A DNA stretch of 64,000 nucleotides from Cacajao melanocephalus (GCA_963573385.1 CAUYLG010021643.1:1-64000), one strand, 5' to 3'. Counted from the first letter of the stretch, positions 29,580-41,885 are shown. Notes: a model not told the origin generated them from the letters alone. Translations and numbers: made by a program.

Positions 29580-31460
29580 ATTTTTTAGTTACATTAACGC
29601 TATGAAATAATTAGTCAGCTAATTAATCTGGTTTACAAGCTTTGTAGGATTCTTCAGCTGTCAGTCAGGCCCAGGCCTGAGGCCTACATCAAGTCTCAGC
29701 TCTCTTGCCCATGTGATTCCCGTTGCCATGGCTACTGGCTACATCTGCTGACACCCCACTCTCTATTTATTGCTTAATTAAGAATTTCACGCTCAGCCCT
29801 TATCTGCCTCTAAGAACAAGCGCACACTGTTAAGAAATTCCAAATTTAGGCCCAGGCACAAGGAAAGCCTTTCTTATGGGTTTGGCTGTGTGGAGCCTCT
29901 CTAACGATCCTCTCGGCCTCCCAGCCGCCACCCTTCAATCAAAAATCATTAAATGGGGCAGAGATAATGAGCATGTAGCATATCAAAAGAAGGATGTTTG
30001 CTTGGTCCAAAGGAGGAAAAGCTGCTCAGCCCCATGCTCAGCTCCACTTCAAAGGGAGATGAGACCTCTCAACACTGGGGCCTGATAATGCCTCATTTGT
30101 TCTTGGCTTGACTTATGCAAAAGGTCTGGTATGTCAGAGTCCAGTCTCCCAGACGTGGGTTTCCCCCACCTCTTGCCTCCACCTCCATCAGCCCCCTCCC
30201 TGGCCTTCCGCACGCTCCTGTGTCAGCACTTAGGCAGCTGGGTCCCCCAAAGCATCAGAGGGAGCGTAAAATCACTGACTCTCCCCTCACAATGGCCACT
30301 TGTAGGGGGGTGGCCAGGAGGAGGTCTTCATCACAATAGGAACACAATTATTGCAGCTGCTAGGGAGGGCTATGCTTCTTCCTGTAGAAATAGAATAGGA
30401 CTTGCCCAAAACAGGAGGAGAAGATTGAGGGGAGGTGGAGGGGAGGTGGAGAGGGGTGGAGAAAACAATCTTGAGTTGATTATTCATAATCTGACTCTTG
30501 GAAGCCCGATGCAGAGTCAGTGGGGTTCCAGCAGCTGCTCGCACACAGCCTTCTTCTAATAATTGTACATTCTGTCAGGGGTCAACTTACTTTTGACCCT
30601 GTCCTTTTATATTGGTAAAAGGCTCTTTAGGGCAAACTGTTGGGTTGTGGCAGGGTGCATTAAACACTCACAGCCCCTTCCCCTTGCTGGATCCCCCTCC
30701 CGACCAGCAGCCGGTGATAAATTCATATCAGATGCTGCGCCATTCACAGTTGCCCTCCCGAGTTCACACAGCCCCCACTCATGCTGCAGAGATGCAGCCG
30801 AGCTGGGACATTGTGTGAGGCGGCAGCTGAGAAGGTCTGCCTGTGAAGCTCAGAGACTTCTGCGGCACCACCACCTTCTGATCTGAAAAAAGGACTTGTC
30901 TAGCCAGACTGGCCAACACTTGTGTCCAAATGTCCTCCTCACCACAAATAAAGGGCAAGAGGGCTGTGCATGGAAAGGCAGATGGACTTCATTGTGTGTG
31001 CCAAGTTGCCTAGAAGAACTCAGGTCTCATCACGCAGATGGGTCAGAAAAGATGCTGTTAACTTGGGAGATCCTAAAAATCAGGAATGCTTTCCTGGGTT
31101 TGAGGCTAGGATCCTGATCCTGTCTAGCTCTGCCCAGGTTTCCTTTCCTCAGTGCAACAAGGGCCCTGGAGCCAAGCAGGCTGCTCGCATCGATCTTCTC
31201 GTCTTCAGCTGGTCTAGAAGACTCCCTGCAAATTCTGGAGAAAGAATTCTTTTAGGATCTAAGGAGGAGAAAGGCGTCAACTGGCTCCCCTGATCTCTTG
31301 GGGAAGATTTTGTAGGCAGAGCAGAATCAGAATCTTTTTACAGCTCTGCAGCCATTCCCATGCTGAGGCCCTCTAAGGCAATTCATAGCATTCTATTTAA
31401 TAAATTAATTTACATTCTTACAGAAAGCTCATTCCCAAAGATCCCCAAGGATCTTTACCA
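29580..31460 (+). other. Intron 50, GC-richer non-repetitive block
   Basis: This ~1.9 kb is visibly richer in G+C than its surroundings and contains no Alu, L1, L2 or MIR that I recognise. It holds TAATTA-type homeodomain cores (for example near 29615-29630 and 29773-29780), an RFX X-box-like palindrome (29722-29735) and a G-rich patch at 30427-30462. Absence of repeats plus motif density makes it a candidate regulatory element, but that is inference. Open frames of 107 and 142 codons on the + strand lack splice context. Confidence 0.4.
29722..29735 (+). promoter_or_regulatory. RFX X-box-like site
   Basis: GTTGCCATGGCTAC differs at one base from the symmetrical X-box GTTGCCATGGCAAC. RFX factors bind X-boxes and drive many ciliary genes. 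Whether this one is bound is unknown. Confidence 0.4.
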
Positions 31461-31580
31461 GTAATGTAGAGAATCGACTTCAGGGAAATGCACTAACCTT
31501 TATGGCAAAAATATAGATAACAGAACAGGGGCTGAAGACGTGTAAAGGGATTTTGCCTTTTGGTTGGAAACAACTTCTCC

Positions 31581-31754
31581 AAAGGAAAAGGAAGGGAGGG
31601 AGAAAAGGAAGGAAGGAAAGGAGGAAGGAAGAAAGGAAAGGAGGGAGGGAGGGAGGGAAGGAGAAAAGGAGGAAAAGAAGGAAGGAGAAAAAGGAAAGGA
31701 AAGGAAAAGAAAGGAGAAATGAAAGGGAAAAAGAGAAAGGAAAGAGAAGGAAAC
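31581..31754 (+). repeat. Polypurine (GGAA/GAAA/GGGA)n tract
   Basis: 174 bases of A and G with a single T at 31720. Irregular mixture of AAGG, GGAA and GGGA units. Confidence 0.95.
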
Positions 31755-34139
31755 TTTGAATCAAATACACCTTTTAGGAATCACTCAGGTTAAGGAGTTA
31801 ATTCTCAACGATGCTGAGTTACTAGCCTTAATTCACGTAGGTCATAGGTGTTGCAACCAGTATTCAAACAGCTTTTCTGACTGTAGGTTCAATGCTTTTT
31901 CTAGTATGCCATCTTTACTTATTTTAAATCGGAGCTTACATACCTAACCTTATAAACCAACTCTTCTTCCTTCAATTTATAAGAAAAAGCAATACTTAGT
32001 TAACACTGTAATCCTGAACTTTAGATATTTTAGTACCATTTTCATAATTTTGTCATATCCTTACATCTTTTATCTGATTATTTAATATTTTTCTTAAATC
32101 AATTTCTATACTGTCTAACTTTTAAAATCTAACCTTTCTTATTAATATCCATGAAGTCATGGGTTTAATATGGGTTGTTTTTTCTAAAATACATTACAAT
32201 TTACAGATACTAAAATGAAACTTTTTATGCCTTTGAAATAACCACTGTGCATTTTACATCTTGGGAATATGATGTGGTCTGTAAGTGTTTGGTATAATTG
32301 ATGAAAAGTAATAATTGTGAAATAAGGATCTTTTCCATCCAGGTCTCGCTTTTCACTTGCTAAGAACACCTGCTGCTGAGAACAAACAATATTTTGAGAG
32401 TATAGTATGATAAAATTTGTTTAGTTCCTTACATTTGTGTTTTTTAAGGTTGCCTTGTGACTAAACAGCTGAAATGCTCATTCCCAGGACCTTCCTGAGA
32501 GGTTTGGGCTCTGCAGGTCCATGGCAGGGTCTGGGAAATCACAAATACCTCCAAGAAGGATGAAAAACATTGCTCTGAGTCAGAATAACAATTGTTATTG
32601 TTCTCTGAGCTAATTAAGAATATTTAATTGAGCTAACTTTTAGGACTGCGGCTAAGGCAGACGTATCTGTTGGTGTCTTGATCAAATTCTTTTTCTTTTG
32701 TCCTTAAACAAATTTACTGTTTCATAAATGAATGATACTGGGATAATAGAAGACTCAGAGGTAATCACAGGATTTTCATATACTATTTCTGTGAAGGCCT
32801 TTAAAGGATCATGTTTTACGAGGGCCAAGTTGCCTTTCACAGCTATCTCTGAGGCTGAAATCAGACAGGAATGTGGTCTTGTAAATCAAACTTTAGCTGC
32901 CATGGACTAACTGACAAGCAAGCCTTCTCTGTGGCTAAGCCAAAGAGGTCAGCTTCTGGGGAATGAGGTCAAGTTCACTGAGCAGGACAGGAGAAACAGC
33001 AGGAATATGCAGATTTGTGAGTCAGGACAGGGAAAAGATGTGGAGGAAACAGAGGAGGTAACAGAGAGGATGTGGATGAATTAGGTGAAAATGCAGAGAG
33101 GGCCAACAGCTGGCTCAGGAAGACAGAGCTGGAGCTCTTGGGTCCAGGGCAGACAGAGACAGAAAGAGAAGTCTTGAGTCAGGGTGGGATTGCATGATGT
33201 TTGCAGATACCAATTGTAGTTGCTATTTTCTGTTCTCTCACTGTGTACTCAGCGGCTGACGCACTAGATAAATGTGGCCTGAGTGAGAGGTCCTAATAGG
33301 TGCATAAACTAAAACAACAAAGTGAGAATGAGAATATGAATGAAAGAGTAAAATAGAGAAGGAGTCTATAACCTACTAAGATTCCATGTGTTTTTTATTT
33401 TTAAATAAATGGTTGCTTATTTCTCTCTCTAAAATGTTAAGAGAGAATTAGACCTGCTTAGGGAGATAATTAATTTTTCTCTTTCCTAGAGCCTTAAGTG
33501 AGGACAGAATTTATCAGACACAACACATTACCCTGGTAGGCCCTAGTGTCACATATACTTTAGTAATTCTCTTTTCTCTTACCAGGAGCCATTTTCTTAG
33601 CACATTTTCCTCTTCATCCTAGATGTCTGTGTTTACAGCAAGTTTTGATCATATAGCAGTTGTCAGAAAAAATTGGCAATAATTGGCCCGAAGTCTTTTT
33701 TTTTTTCTTTTTGAGCATCAAATCTTCTTACAATCTGGGAAGGATCAACTACAATGGCGTTCCATTTGTAAACATGGAAGATTAACCATTCTCATGTTAC
33801 AAATACAAAATCAGGAATCATAAGCACTGAGAAAACATATGTACAATATCACAGCTTGTGTAAGGCTTTTAAACTCTTCCCAAGTCAATACCTTCATTCT
33901 CAAATGATTTTCATCTCTCTTTGTATTTATTCAAATTGGAAACGACACTTCACATTTACAGTTCTTTATAGAGTCAACACACTTAACAAACTTTAGCAGA
34001 TCTGGTTTAGTTGCTTACAACTCTGTAATACTACAGCTCATCATGATTAGGTATAGCTGTGAAAAGAGTAGAAAGTGAAAGCATATTTCTTGAGCCTTGT
34101 TGACTGGCACCTGGAATCATGAGCATGCCATCATGACAG
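31755..34139 (+). other. Intron 50, AT-rich, no recognised feature
   Basis: No exon, RNA gene or confident repeat seen. Confidence 0.5.
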
Positions 34140-34380
34140 TATGGATAATGGTTAACATTTATTGTTCATGATGTACCAGGCACTGTGCTAAGCATGTTCC
34201 ATGAATTATTCTCTTTTCTATCCAACAGCCCTATGAGATAGATAGTATGATTATTCCCACTTTTAGATGAAATGAGTGAGGTTTAGAAATGGCAAATAAC
34301 TTGTCTGTGGCCCATGTCTAGGAACCAGAAAAGCCAGGATTCAGATCCAGGCTGTTGGGCTTCAGCACCCACATTCTTCC
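34140..34380 (+). repeat. MIR
   Basis: Clear sense MIR: 'GGTTAACATTTATTGTTCAT', 'ATGTACCAGGCACTGTGCTA', 'AGCCCTATGAGATAGATAG', 'AGCCAGGATTCAGATCCAGG'. Confidence 0.85.
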
Positions 34381-34389
34381 CGCCATTCA

Positions 34390-35355
34390 CTGTTGTCTTC
34401 ATGACCATGACTGGGAAGAGATAGCCCTCTGGCCCATACTCATCTGCCCCCAAAGGGACTTGGGGCATGTAGAGGTGGTGGTATAGGAAATCAGACTTCT
34501 AATTTTTCCTGCTTTTGTTATCTTTTCTCTGTCTGCTGTGATACTGAAACTACTTCTCTTCACTGACTGGCATTCACACACTCAACGTTTATGAAGTGAG
34601 CAATAGATTTTCAATATACTTTTTAGTTTTGTCTGGTTTGGCAGAGGGTTATCCTAGAGATGGGGACCATTTGTGCATGTGTAGAGGTTTAAGAAAACCA
34701 GTCACCACTCAGCCCAGAAGCCACTGATGCAGTGTAGTAGAAAGAGCTACAGATACAAGATTAAACCTAGGATTTCTAAATTGGTGCATGAAAATGAAAT
34801 ATCTATATTTCTAGCTATATCTGATATCATAAGGTGCATGAGGAAAGTCTTTGTCTTCAAAAATTTGAAGACAAAGGTAACTATTGATGTAGCCTTAAAT
34901 TATCAGATGATGCTCAATAAATATTTATTAAATTGAGAACAAGTTTGGAATGAATATCACAGGATGGACTTAGAAGCGCTTTTCAACTTTAAAGGATGCA
35001 CAGATCAATGTGAACAGAAGTGGATGGGTTAGATCATATTTAAAGAAAAATGAGACCTTGACTGGTGGCTTTATTATTAGTATTAACTTAGTAAGATGGG
35101 TGAAATAAGCAACAGAGTGAAGGAACAATACAAGCAAAATCTTGGAAGTGGTGGTAAAGGTAGGACATTTCAAGAGCATGCTGCCATTGCACCTGGTCTC
35201 AAGATGTGGCAGTGTAAAGAGAAGGACACAAACTAGTGCTTTACATCCTTAGAAAAACTTTAAAATGAGAAGATGACCAAAATAAGATTAGAAGAATTGA
35301 AGAGGTCTCATCATGAATCTCTTTGGGGATCATATTCTTTGTAATATTCTGAAGT
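34390..35355 (+). other. Intron 50, no recognised feature
   Basis: AT-rich unique sequence; nothing supportable. Confidence 0.5.
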
Positions 35356-35366
35356 TTATGTTTTAT

Positions 35367-35675
35367 TTTTTTCCTGTTTTAGTTTTTTTTCGAGATAGAG
35401 GCTTGCTCTGTCACCCAGGCTGAAATGCAGTGGCATGATCTTGGCTCACTGCAACCTCTGCACCGGAGGGTTCAAGCAATTCTCCTGCCTCAGCTTCCCT
35501 AGTAGCTGGGATTATAGGTGTGCACCACTATGCCCAACTGATTTTTGTATTTTTAGTAAAGATGGGATTCACCATGTTGGTCAGGCTGGTCTCAAACTCC
35601 TGACCTCAAGTGATCCACCCACCTCGGCTTCCTTAAGTGCTGGGATTACAGGCATGAGACACAGTGCCCGGCTGC
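35367..35675 (-). mobile_element. Alu, antisense, with 11 bp target-site duplication
   Basis: The reverse complement of an Alu: a T-rich start (35367-35390), then 'CTTGCTCTGTCACCCAGGCT', 'GCTGGGATTATAGGTGTGCA', and an end at 'CAGTGCCCGGCTG'. It is flanked by TTATGTTTTAT at 35356-35366 and 35676-35686. This is the only antisense Alu in the window. Confidence 0.95.
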
Positions 35676-35686
35676 TTATGTTTTAT

Positions 35687-36630
35687 AATTAGAAAGAATG
35701 ATCTTGTTTATTTCATCTATGATGGAGGAAAGGGTTTAGAGTTCTAGGAAAGCAAAAGTGGAGAGTATGAGTTTGACCCAGTCTTTGAGGCTGCAGCCTT
35801 GAGCAACACGGGGCCCTCCAGTGGTGGGAGGTGTGGCTCATGCGACAAACGATAAGGCAGAAAGGTAATTAACCAATAAGAGACAAGGTGTGACCAAAAA
35901 ATGGAGTTTGCGCACCTGATTACTAATTAATCAGGCGTGAGAGCACCTTGTAGATGCATTCACTATTTAATTATAGCAGCCTCTCTTGGCAAAGGAGCAT
36001 ATGTTCCCAGCTTAATCTACTGGTTTATACTGACATCAAATTGTCATTATCAGAAAGAATCAGGCCTTTTGATTATTTCCACTAATTTATTGAACACTTA
36101 AAATTAATGAACCCCAGGCCTTTTAAATGTGCTCAGTTGGCTTAGAAGATGGGAGGAGGATAGGGGGTGGGGAAAAGGCTTCATTAAAAGGACAATTTGT
36201 TTGGATAAAGGTAAAGCAAATACACTTCATGGATGATCTGAACTCTATTGGTGAAAAACACATGAATTCTAAGAGCTGAGCCTACAAAATGATGGAGAGA
36301 AAATAGGATTTGAGGTGTATGCCCTGCTGGACACCACTGGCCTCCAGAGAACATATAGCTGTAGGTTTTGTTTCTGTTTTTGTTTTTTTCTAATTATTTA
36401 TGCACCAATTCTCTTGGAGACCTCATTGCAATTAAGTTTAATCAAATGAAAACAGTCAAAATCAAATGTTGGAAATCAATTATTAGATTAACTAACAAGG
36501 ATTTCATTTTTTTTGTTTTGAAAATTTAGGCAACTAGAATTTAGCCTAAATTCTTTTTTCTCACGTGTGACTATCTTTAATATTAAGATGACCTTTGTAT
36601 CACATGCAAGTTGTGGCTTTTGGTGTTTAG
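35687..36630 (+). other. PKHD1: Intron 50, last part before exon 51
   Basis: Non-repetitive. It includes a homeodomain-like inverted repeat (35915-35935) and the exon 51 acceptor region 'TTTTGGTGTTTAG|TTTCAG'. Confidence 0.6.
35915..35935 (+). promoter_or_regulatory. Inverted repeat with TAATTA core
   Basis: Perfect 8-base arms CCTGATTA and TAATCAGG flank a 5-base loop CTAAT, overlapping a TAATTA core. It could be a paired homeodomain site; function is not shown. Confidence 0.35.
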
Positions 36631-36696
36631 TTTCAGGTGAAGGCCGAGTTCAAGTAATTCTCCAGGTGAAGGAAGGCATGCCCCCAACTATTTCAG
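36631..36696 (+). CDS. PKHD1: PKHD1 exon 51, residues 2703-2725 (both end codons split)
   Basis: A 66-base exon, phase 1 to phase 1, so its removal would keep the frame. The donor is TTTCAG|GTGAGT. The acceptor is taken as GGTGTTTAG|TTTCAG, which completes Val2703 and gives VSGEGRVQVILQVKEGM...TIS. A second AG six bases downstream (36635-36636) is also in frame and would delete Val2703 and Ser2704. I prefer the first because it puts Trp2742 of the next exon at the recalled start of the second G8 domain (about 2742). The exon encodes the linker leading to that domain. Confidence 0.92.
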
Positions 36697-38089
36697 GTGA
36701 GTATTAACCCACCAAATAGAAGAGTCTAGTATAGCAGAATGTCCTCTAGTAATTCTACAAATTCCTCCTTGTCATACTGTTAATAAACAGGCAGGTATCA
36801 GTCCTAAAGCTTTTATGTCTGATAACTCTCTATTGTGTTGCCCTGTAACTAAAATATGTATCTGCGTGGCAAAAAAGATATAAAGGTGCATTTATTTTTC
36901 AAAACAATGAAAGTAAGAATTGAAACATGTAAATAAGCACATTTCATAAATTATGGACCATATGTGCACATAGGACTCCAGGAACTGCAGATGGGCTATT
37001 AGGCCCCCTCCAAATGGAAAGAAAAATTCAGGGTGTCTCTAAACTTTAATTGTTCCTGGTAATTTCAGGAAATAAGGGTAAACAAACCCTTCTCAAAAGT
37101 CAGATGATTCTGTGAAATCTTTCTAACTCAAAAAGCCAATTCTCAAAGACTAAATGTCTCCTAAGCACCTTCTGATGTGTTTCATTGTTTGTTTTTGTTT
37201 ATCTTGAGTCAATTTAACTATGCATTTGCAGGAGGAATAAATATTTTCAAAGGCAGAAATTTCTTTTGATTTTCAGTGGCACTTTTGTGCTCTGTCCGAG
37301 CAGAGCCCATGCTAACTGGAAAACGATCTCTTTTTTTCTATTTAAGTTAATAGATAAATGAGGTAAGAGGACTGGACTAAAACTCTAAACGATAATCCGG
37401 ATGGTTACTACTGCGTTCTTACTGGACTATGAAGAATGTGATTCAAGATTGTTTTTAAAATGTTCTCTGAGCTGCCATCACACTTTGTTTTTTATGTTCC
37501 TTGTCCATCTCTCTTTGCCTTTAGATGGTTCGAAATGCCTTGTTTATTGAGTGGCTTTTATGCAAGTTGTGCCTTTTATGCAAGAGATACCATGATGGGC
37601 AAGATGGAATGGACTTGAACTTTATGGGGTCTTATGGTCTCTTGGGGATGTCAGTCAAATGACTAAGTAATCAATTAACACAGTTCTTTTAAAATAACTG
37701 TTATCATGGAAAAGTATAGTTGTCTCTTCTCTGAAACTTTCTATGTTCAAATTCCCCAAGGAGAGATTTGATTGGTTGGGTCAGCCCCTATTCTGTAGAG
37801 GACATACCTGTTGGGGTAGCTCTTATGCCAGACCCCCTTCTGTGGATGGCCTCCTATGGATGGCCATTCTGGGTTCAACCATCTGTAGTCAGGGTGGTAT
37901 GTCACTCAGTACATAGTATGAAGATTTCTGTACTAAGGATTCTTTGGAAGGATGGTGTGGTGTCTAGCATTCAGAGCTTTTTAGAAGGGGTCAGTTTAAC
38001 TGGAGATGCTTCAATTACAACTGTCAGTTACAACTGCTGATAAATTGCCCATAATTCATAGAGTTGTGGATTTTAGCAAAGGCAGAGAC
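36697..38089 (+). other. PKHD1: PKHD1 intron 51, first part
   Basis: Intron 51 runs 36697-42094 (5,398 bases; GTGAGT...CTAG). This part has no recognised repeat. The 90-codon open frame at 37768-38040 has no supporting splice sites. Confidence 0.6.
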
Positions 38090-38235
38090 CTTACAGGCTA
38101 TCTTAACCAGTTGCCTCATTTTACAAATGGGGATGTGAAGCCCAGAGATTAAACTTAGTCATATCAATAGTCAGTCATATGAGCCTAGATAAGAACTCTG
38201 GTGTCTCAACTCAGCCCAGTGTTCCTTCTGCTATA
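38090..38235 (+). repeat. MIR-like fragment (MIR3/MIRc type)
   Basis: 'TTGCCTCATTTTACAAATGG', 'GGATGTGAAGCCCAGAGATT', 'CTCTGGTGTCTCAACTCAGC' and 'CCAGTGTTCCTTCTGCTATA' follow a MIR-class pattern. Confidence 0.65.
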
Positions 38236-38239
38236 CAAT

Positions 38240-40289
38240 GTAGCCTCTAATGTGCTTAAATTGCCTTATCGGGAATAGATTAATTTATGAGTTATATTAA
38301 AATCTAGCCAGTTTTTCTAGCTCATATAGTTTGGGACAGAAAACTATTTCAAAACACAAAGAGTTACAGAATTAGTACAATATCATTCACTAGGAAGAAA
38401 TTTTAAATAACATACTTCCAAGACATTGCCTGATTCTCATGGTATGTAGTATATGTGCTAATGCCAAAGTTTAAATATGTTTTTTTTTTAACGAGTAGCT
38501 CTATGTAAAACAGTAAAAGTATTGCAATATCATTTTTGCCAAAAATAAGAATGAATGAATTAACATATCTATCTGTGTTAATTAATTCATTCCACTGTTT
38601 GAATGGGTCAATCCAATGTTTGAATGAGTTAACCGTCAATATATGTGTTAATCCCTATGAGTATGTAATGTGTATTCATACTAAGAGCACATATTGTCCA
38701 TGGTCATATGAGAACATCCAGATCAGCAGGTATTCTTTTCCTAAATTTTCCCACAGACCTAAGTTTTTGTTCTGTTCTTTGACTTCCAATAATTAGGCAG
38801 CACTTCTCTTGTTTAGAGTTAACTAATCCCTTCCTGCATCTTCCAAACCTTCCCCCATCAGTGAACAACTTATTGTCTTTTACAGTTAACCTTTCTTTCC
38901 TTACTTGCTTCTTATGTTCAGTGCCTCTCAATTAAAAGCAAAACAAATTTGTGGATACCGAATCCTCCTTTAGCAGACCACTCTCCTGCAAGCTTCTCAA
39001 AAGCCTCGTCTCCTCTTGAGGCAGAACCATGAAAACTTGGGCACATGAAAAGCAAAGGTGTGGAGGGCAACATTTGGCTTGTATATCAAGCTCAAGACCA
39101 CCTCAAATCTTAGCTGCTTGTTGAGTGGCAAATTTGCACAGGGAAGCAAGGAGAGGCCTCATCAGGAATGTTGGTCCAGACCAAAATTCATGGGCTGCAG
39201 TTTTGAAACAAGTCTAATTTATTTAAAGATTCAGAAGACAGATCAAAGGCTGTGGTTCTCAACTCTTAAGACTGTCCATTCCTCAATGAGTTTTTGGATG
39301 ATCTGACCCAACGTCTTCCCTTCCTTACCTTCAGTGCATTCTTCAATCCACTGTAATATTGTTTCCATCTCAACCATTCAACCAGGACCACTATCATCTT
39401 GATCACCCATGACCTGATTGCCAAGTTTAACACTCACTTTTAATTCTCTCTCTTACTAGAGCTCTGCTATGAACAAGGTCACGTCTGCCCTCTGGAGATG
39501 CTCTGTTACTTAGGATTCCAAGACATTCCTCTCTTCTGATTCTCTCAGTAGATCTCTGACTGTTGCTTCTTTAACTCTTGTAGGCTTCTTTTTCTCTCCA
39601 CAAATTTGATTGTCAATAATAGTCATATGGAATCCTGATATTAATTGTATAGAAATCTGATAACTCTAATAGGAGACTGCAACATGTTTTCTTATCGCTT
39701 AGTATTCTTATCTTAAGGCAGAATGGTATAGAATAATTAAATTTGGGCATAATAATATTCCTTCATTAGAATAGCTACCGTAAGATCTAATTTGTCCAAC
39801 TAAAGACTGTGTTTGCCCTCTTATAAACAAGAGTAAAGATGACAAAAGTACAGAATCTGTGATATAATATTGAAGTAACTAAAGATTCCTAAAGCTTGGC
39901 ATTTAGAGAACAGTCATTTCCTCTTTGAAATAACACTGGAAATGAGGCATCAGAGACATTTTATCTGGACTTTGTGGGGCAAGCTAGGGGTCACCCTGAT
40001 AAATACCCATACCCTACCCTCAACTGGGTATTTTGGCAACATTGGGAGAAAACTTAGAAAGGTATTTCAGTATTGGAGTTTATGAAATATTTATAAAGCC
40101 TCTTACTGAGTGACCCTTATTCCAAGACATTGCCTTATTCCCAAGGTGTGTGGTATATTTTGCATTAATTAAATTGCCTATGGTTTCTGCTTGACCACAA
40201 TCTATATACTTTTAGGTTATCCTGGGGCTCTAATTAAACCATGACCACTGAGGAATTGGGTCTGGTAGAAAAAATAACGAAGTCTTCCT
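38240..40289 (+). other. Intron 51, middle part
   Basis: AT-rich. A short local repetition 'TGTTTGAATG' occurs at about 38598 and 38618, with TTAATTAA-type text around it. The stretch 39300-39600 is pyrimidine-rich and may be old L2-related sequence. No exon seen. Confidence 0.45.
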
Positions 40290-41030
40290 CATATTTCTGA
40301 CATCAGGCACTTTCTCTTTTCACCTTAAAATCCTCTGGAGCTATTACAACCACCCTCAGAGTTTCAAATACAGCTTCTAGGCTGATCATGCCAAATTCAT
40401 CTTCTGGCTCAGAGCTCTTTCCATCCATCTAATGCATGTTCATCCACTGCATGCTGTATAGCTTCATCTGGAGACCACAAAGATACCCCAAATTTCCTAT
40501 GGCCCAAACTGTATTCATCCACTTCTATCTTAATGTGCTGGAAGTCTCTAGCCCTTCTATCTTTGTTATCCTTCATACTCTGGCCTCTGGTTATTTTGCC
40601 AACCTTGACATTTACCTCTCTTCTAGCTCTGTGGTTCAGCAACACCAAAATTTCTTATCATTCTTCCACTTCCCATTTTTTGCCTCGGCTCATGCTCCTC
40701 CTTCTGTCTGCAGTGCAACCCTCTTGCCATACACTCATCACAACTTCCCCTTTACCTGAATAACTTCTAAGCCTTTAAAATGTAGCTGAGATACTACCTC
40801 CCTCAGGAAGCTTCTCCTGGCAATGTCTTTCTTTCTTGATCAGGTACCGTAAAAAGAACCCCCCTCAGTGCCCGTGTAGAGTTTCTATCCTCCTAATACT
40901 GACATAACACTATCAGCTCCTTAGAGGCAAGGGTGGCATTTTATTCCTTTTTGTATCCCTACTTTTTAAGGGCAATTCTAATAGAGAAGGTACTCACTAT
41001 TTATGTTGTGAAATTAGCGAGTCATGGATG
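40290..41030 (+). repeat. L2 fragment
   Basis: It follows the L2 3' region: 'CTTAATGTGCTGGAAGTCTC', 'CATACTCTGGCCTCTGGTTA', 'CCTCCTTCTGTCTGCAGTGC', 'AAATGTAGCTGAGATACTAC', 'CTCAGGAAGCTTCTCCTGGC', then 'AGCTCCTTAGAGGCAAGGGT'. The best-preserved L2 in the window; open frames on both strands here are repeat text. Confidence 0.8.
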
Positions 41031-41109
41031 TGATCTCCTCCCTCCCCTCAAAAGAGGAGGGAGGCCTTTTCATTTTACCCTTTTGAGACAATCTCTACCC
41101 TTCTGACTC

Positions 41110-41187
41110 TTTGCCAGTAATCATATCCCAGGAAAGAACAGGTAGGTATTTGCCAGTAATCATATCCCAGGAAAGAACAGGTAGATA
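41110..41187 (+). repeat. Tandem duplication, two 39 bp copies
   Basis: Units 41110-41148 and 41149-41187 each start TTTGCCAGTAATCATATCCC and differ by one base (GGTAGGTA versus GGTAGATA). Confidence 0.97.
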
Positions 41188-41399
41188 CAGTTCAGCATGG
41201 TGTTGTACATGATGTAATATTGGATAGTCCCCACTGGAAATTATTAGATTTACATTGCAAGTATGTGATGGTTGAAAAGAAAATACCATTTGATCATCAA
41301 AGGCAGAATCAATAAAAACTGGTTGGAATATATGATCTGTGTGTAAGTTGCCGCCCTGAGTTTTGAGATTATTACCTGGCCTTTAATATGTAGGGAGAG

Positions 41400-41885
41400 C
41401 TGTGGGAAGAACATAACCTTTGATTCAGTCATTCCATTGAGGAATGTATTTGAAGAAGATAATCAGGATTATTGAGAGATTTGCATAGAGACAGTTAACA
41501 CTACATTATTTACAATTAAACAGGAAGTAGAAAGAGCTTAAATGTCAGACATTAGGAATTAAGTAAATTATGGGGTTTTTAATATTATGATATGTAGCCA
41601 CTAAAATTATATTTACAAGGCATTTTAATAATGTTATAAAATGCATAGGAAAATAGGCTAAGCTAAGCAAAATTAAAACTGGATGTAAAAAATAAGAACA
41701 GGATTTGATATAATCTCAATTATATAAAAATTCTGAGAAATTCTGGAAGGAAACAGACATATAAGGTAGTTATTGCAAGGTAGTGAGATTATAGGCAATT
41801 ATTACCTTTATTTGCATTTTCTAAATATTTCATGGTAAGCATGTCATATTTATTATAAGGCAAAACACAAATATATGATAACAAA
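41400..41885 (+). repeat. Old LINE 3' fragment (L1ME/HAL1-like)
   Basis: A sense-strand A-rich LINE tail: 'ATTCAGTCATTCCATTGAGG', 'TTATGATATGTAGCCACTAA', 'TATTATAAGGCAAAACACAA'. Assignment is approximate. Confidence 0.55.

Noticed and set aside
30427..30462. G-quadruplex in GGGGAGGTGGA repeats
   Set aside because: Only three runs of four G plus GG pairs; it does not meet the usual four-run rule, so not listed as a feature.
30131..30559. 142-codon + strand frame in the GC-rich block
   Set aside because: Higher G+C lowers stop frequency; no splice acceptor in PKHD1 phase, and overlapping frames of similar length exist on both strands.
31480..31793. Lys/Arg/Glu/Gly-rich and Phe/Leu/Pro-rich frames
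   Set aside because: Direct translations of the polypurine tract on both strands.
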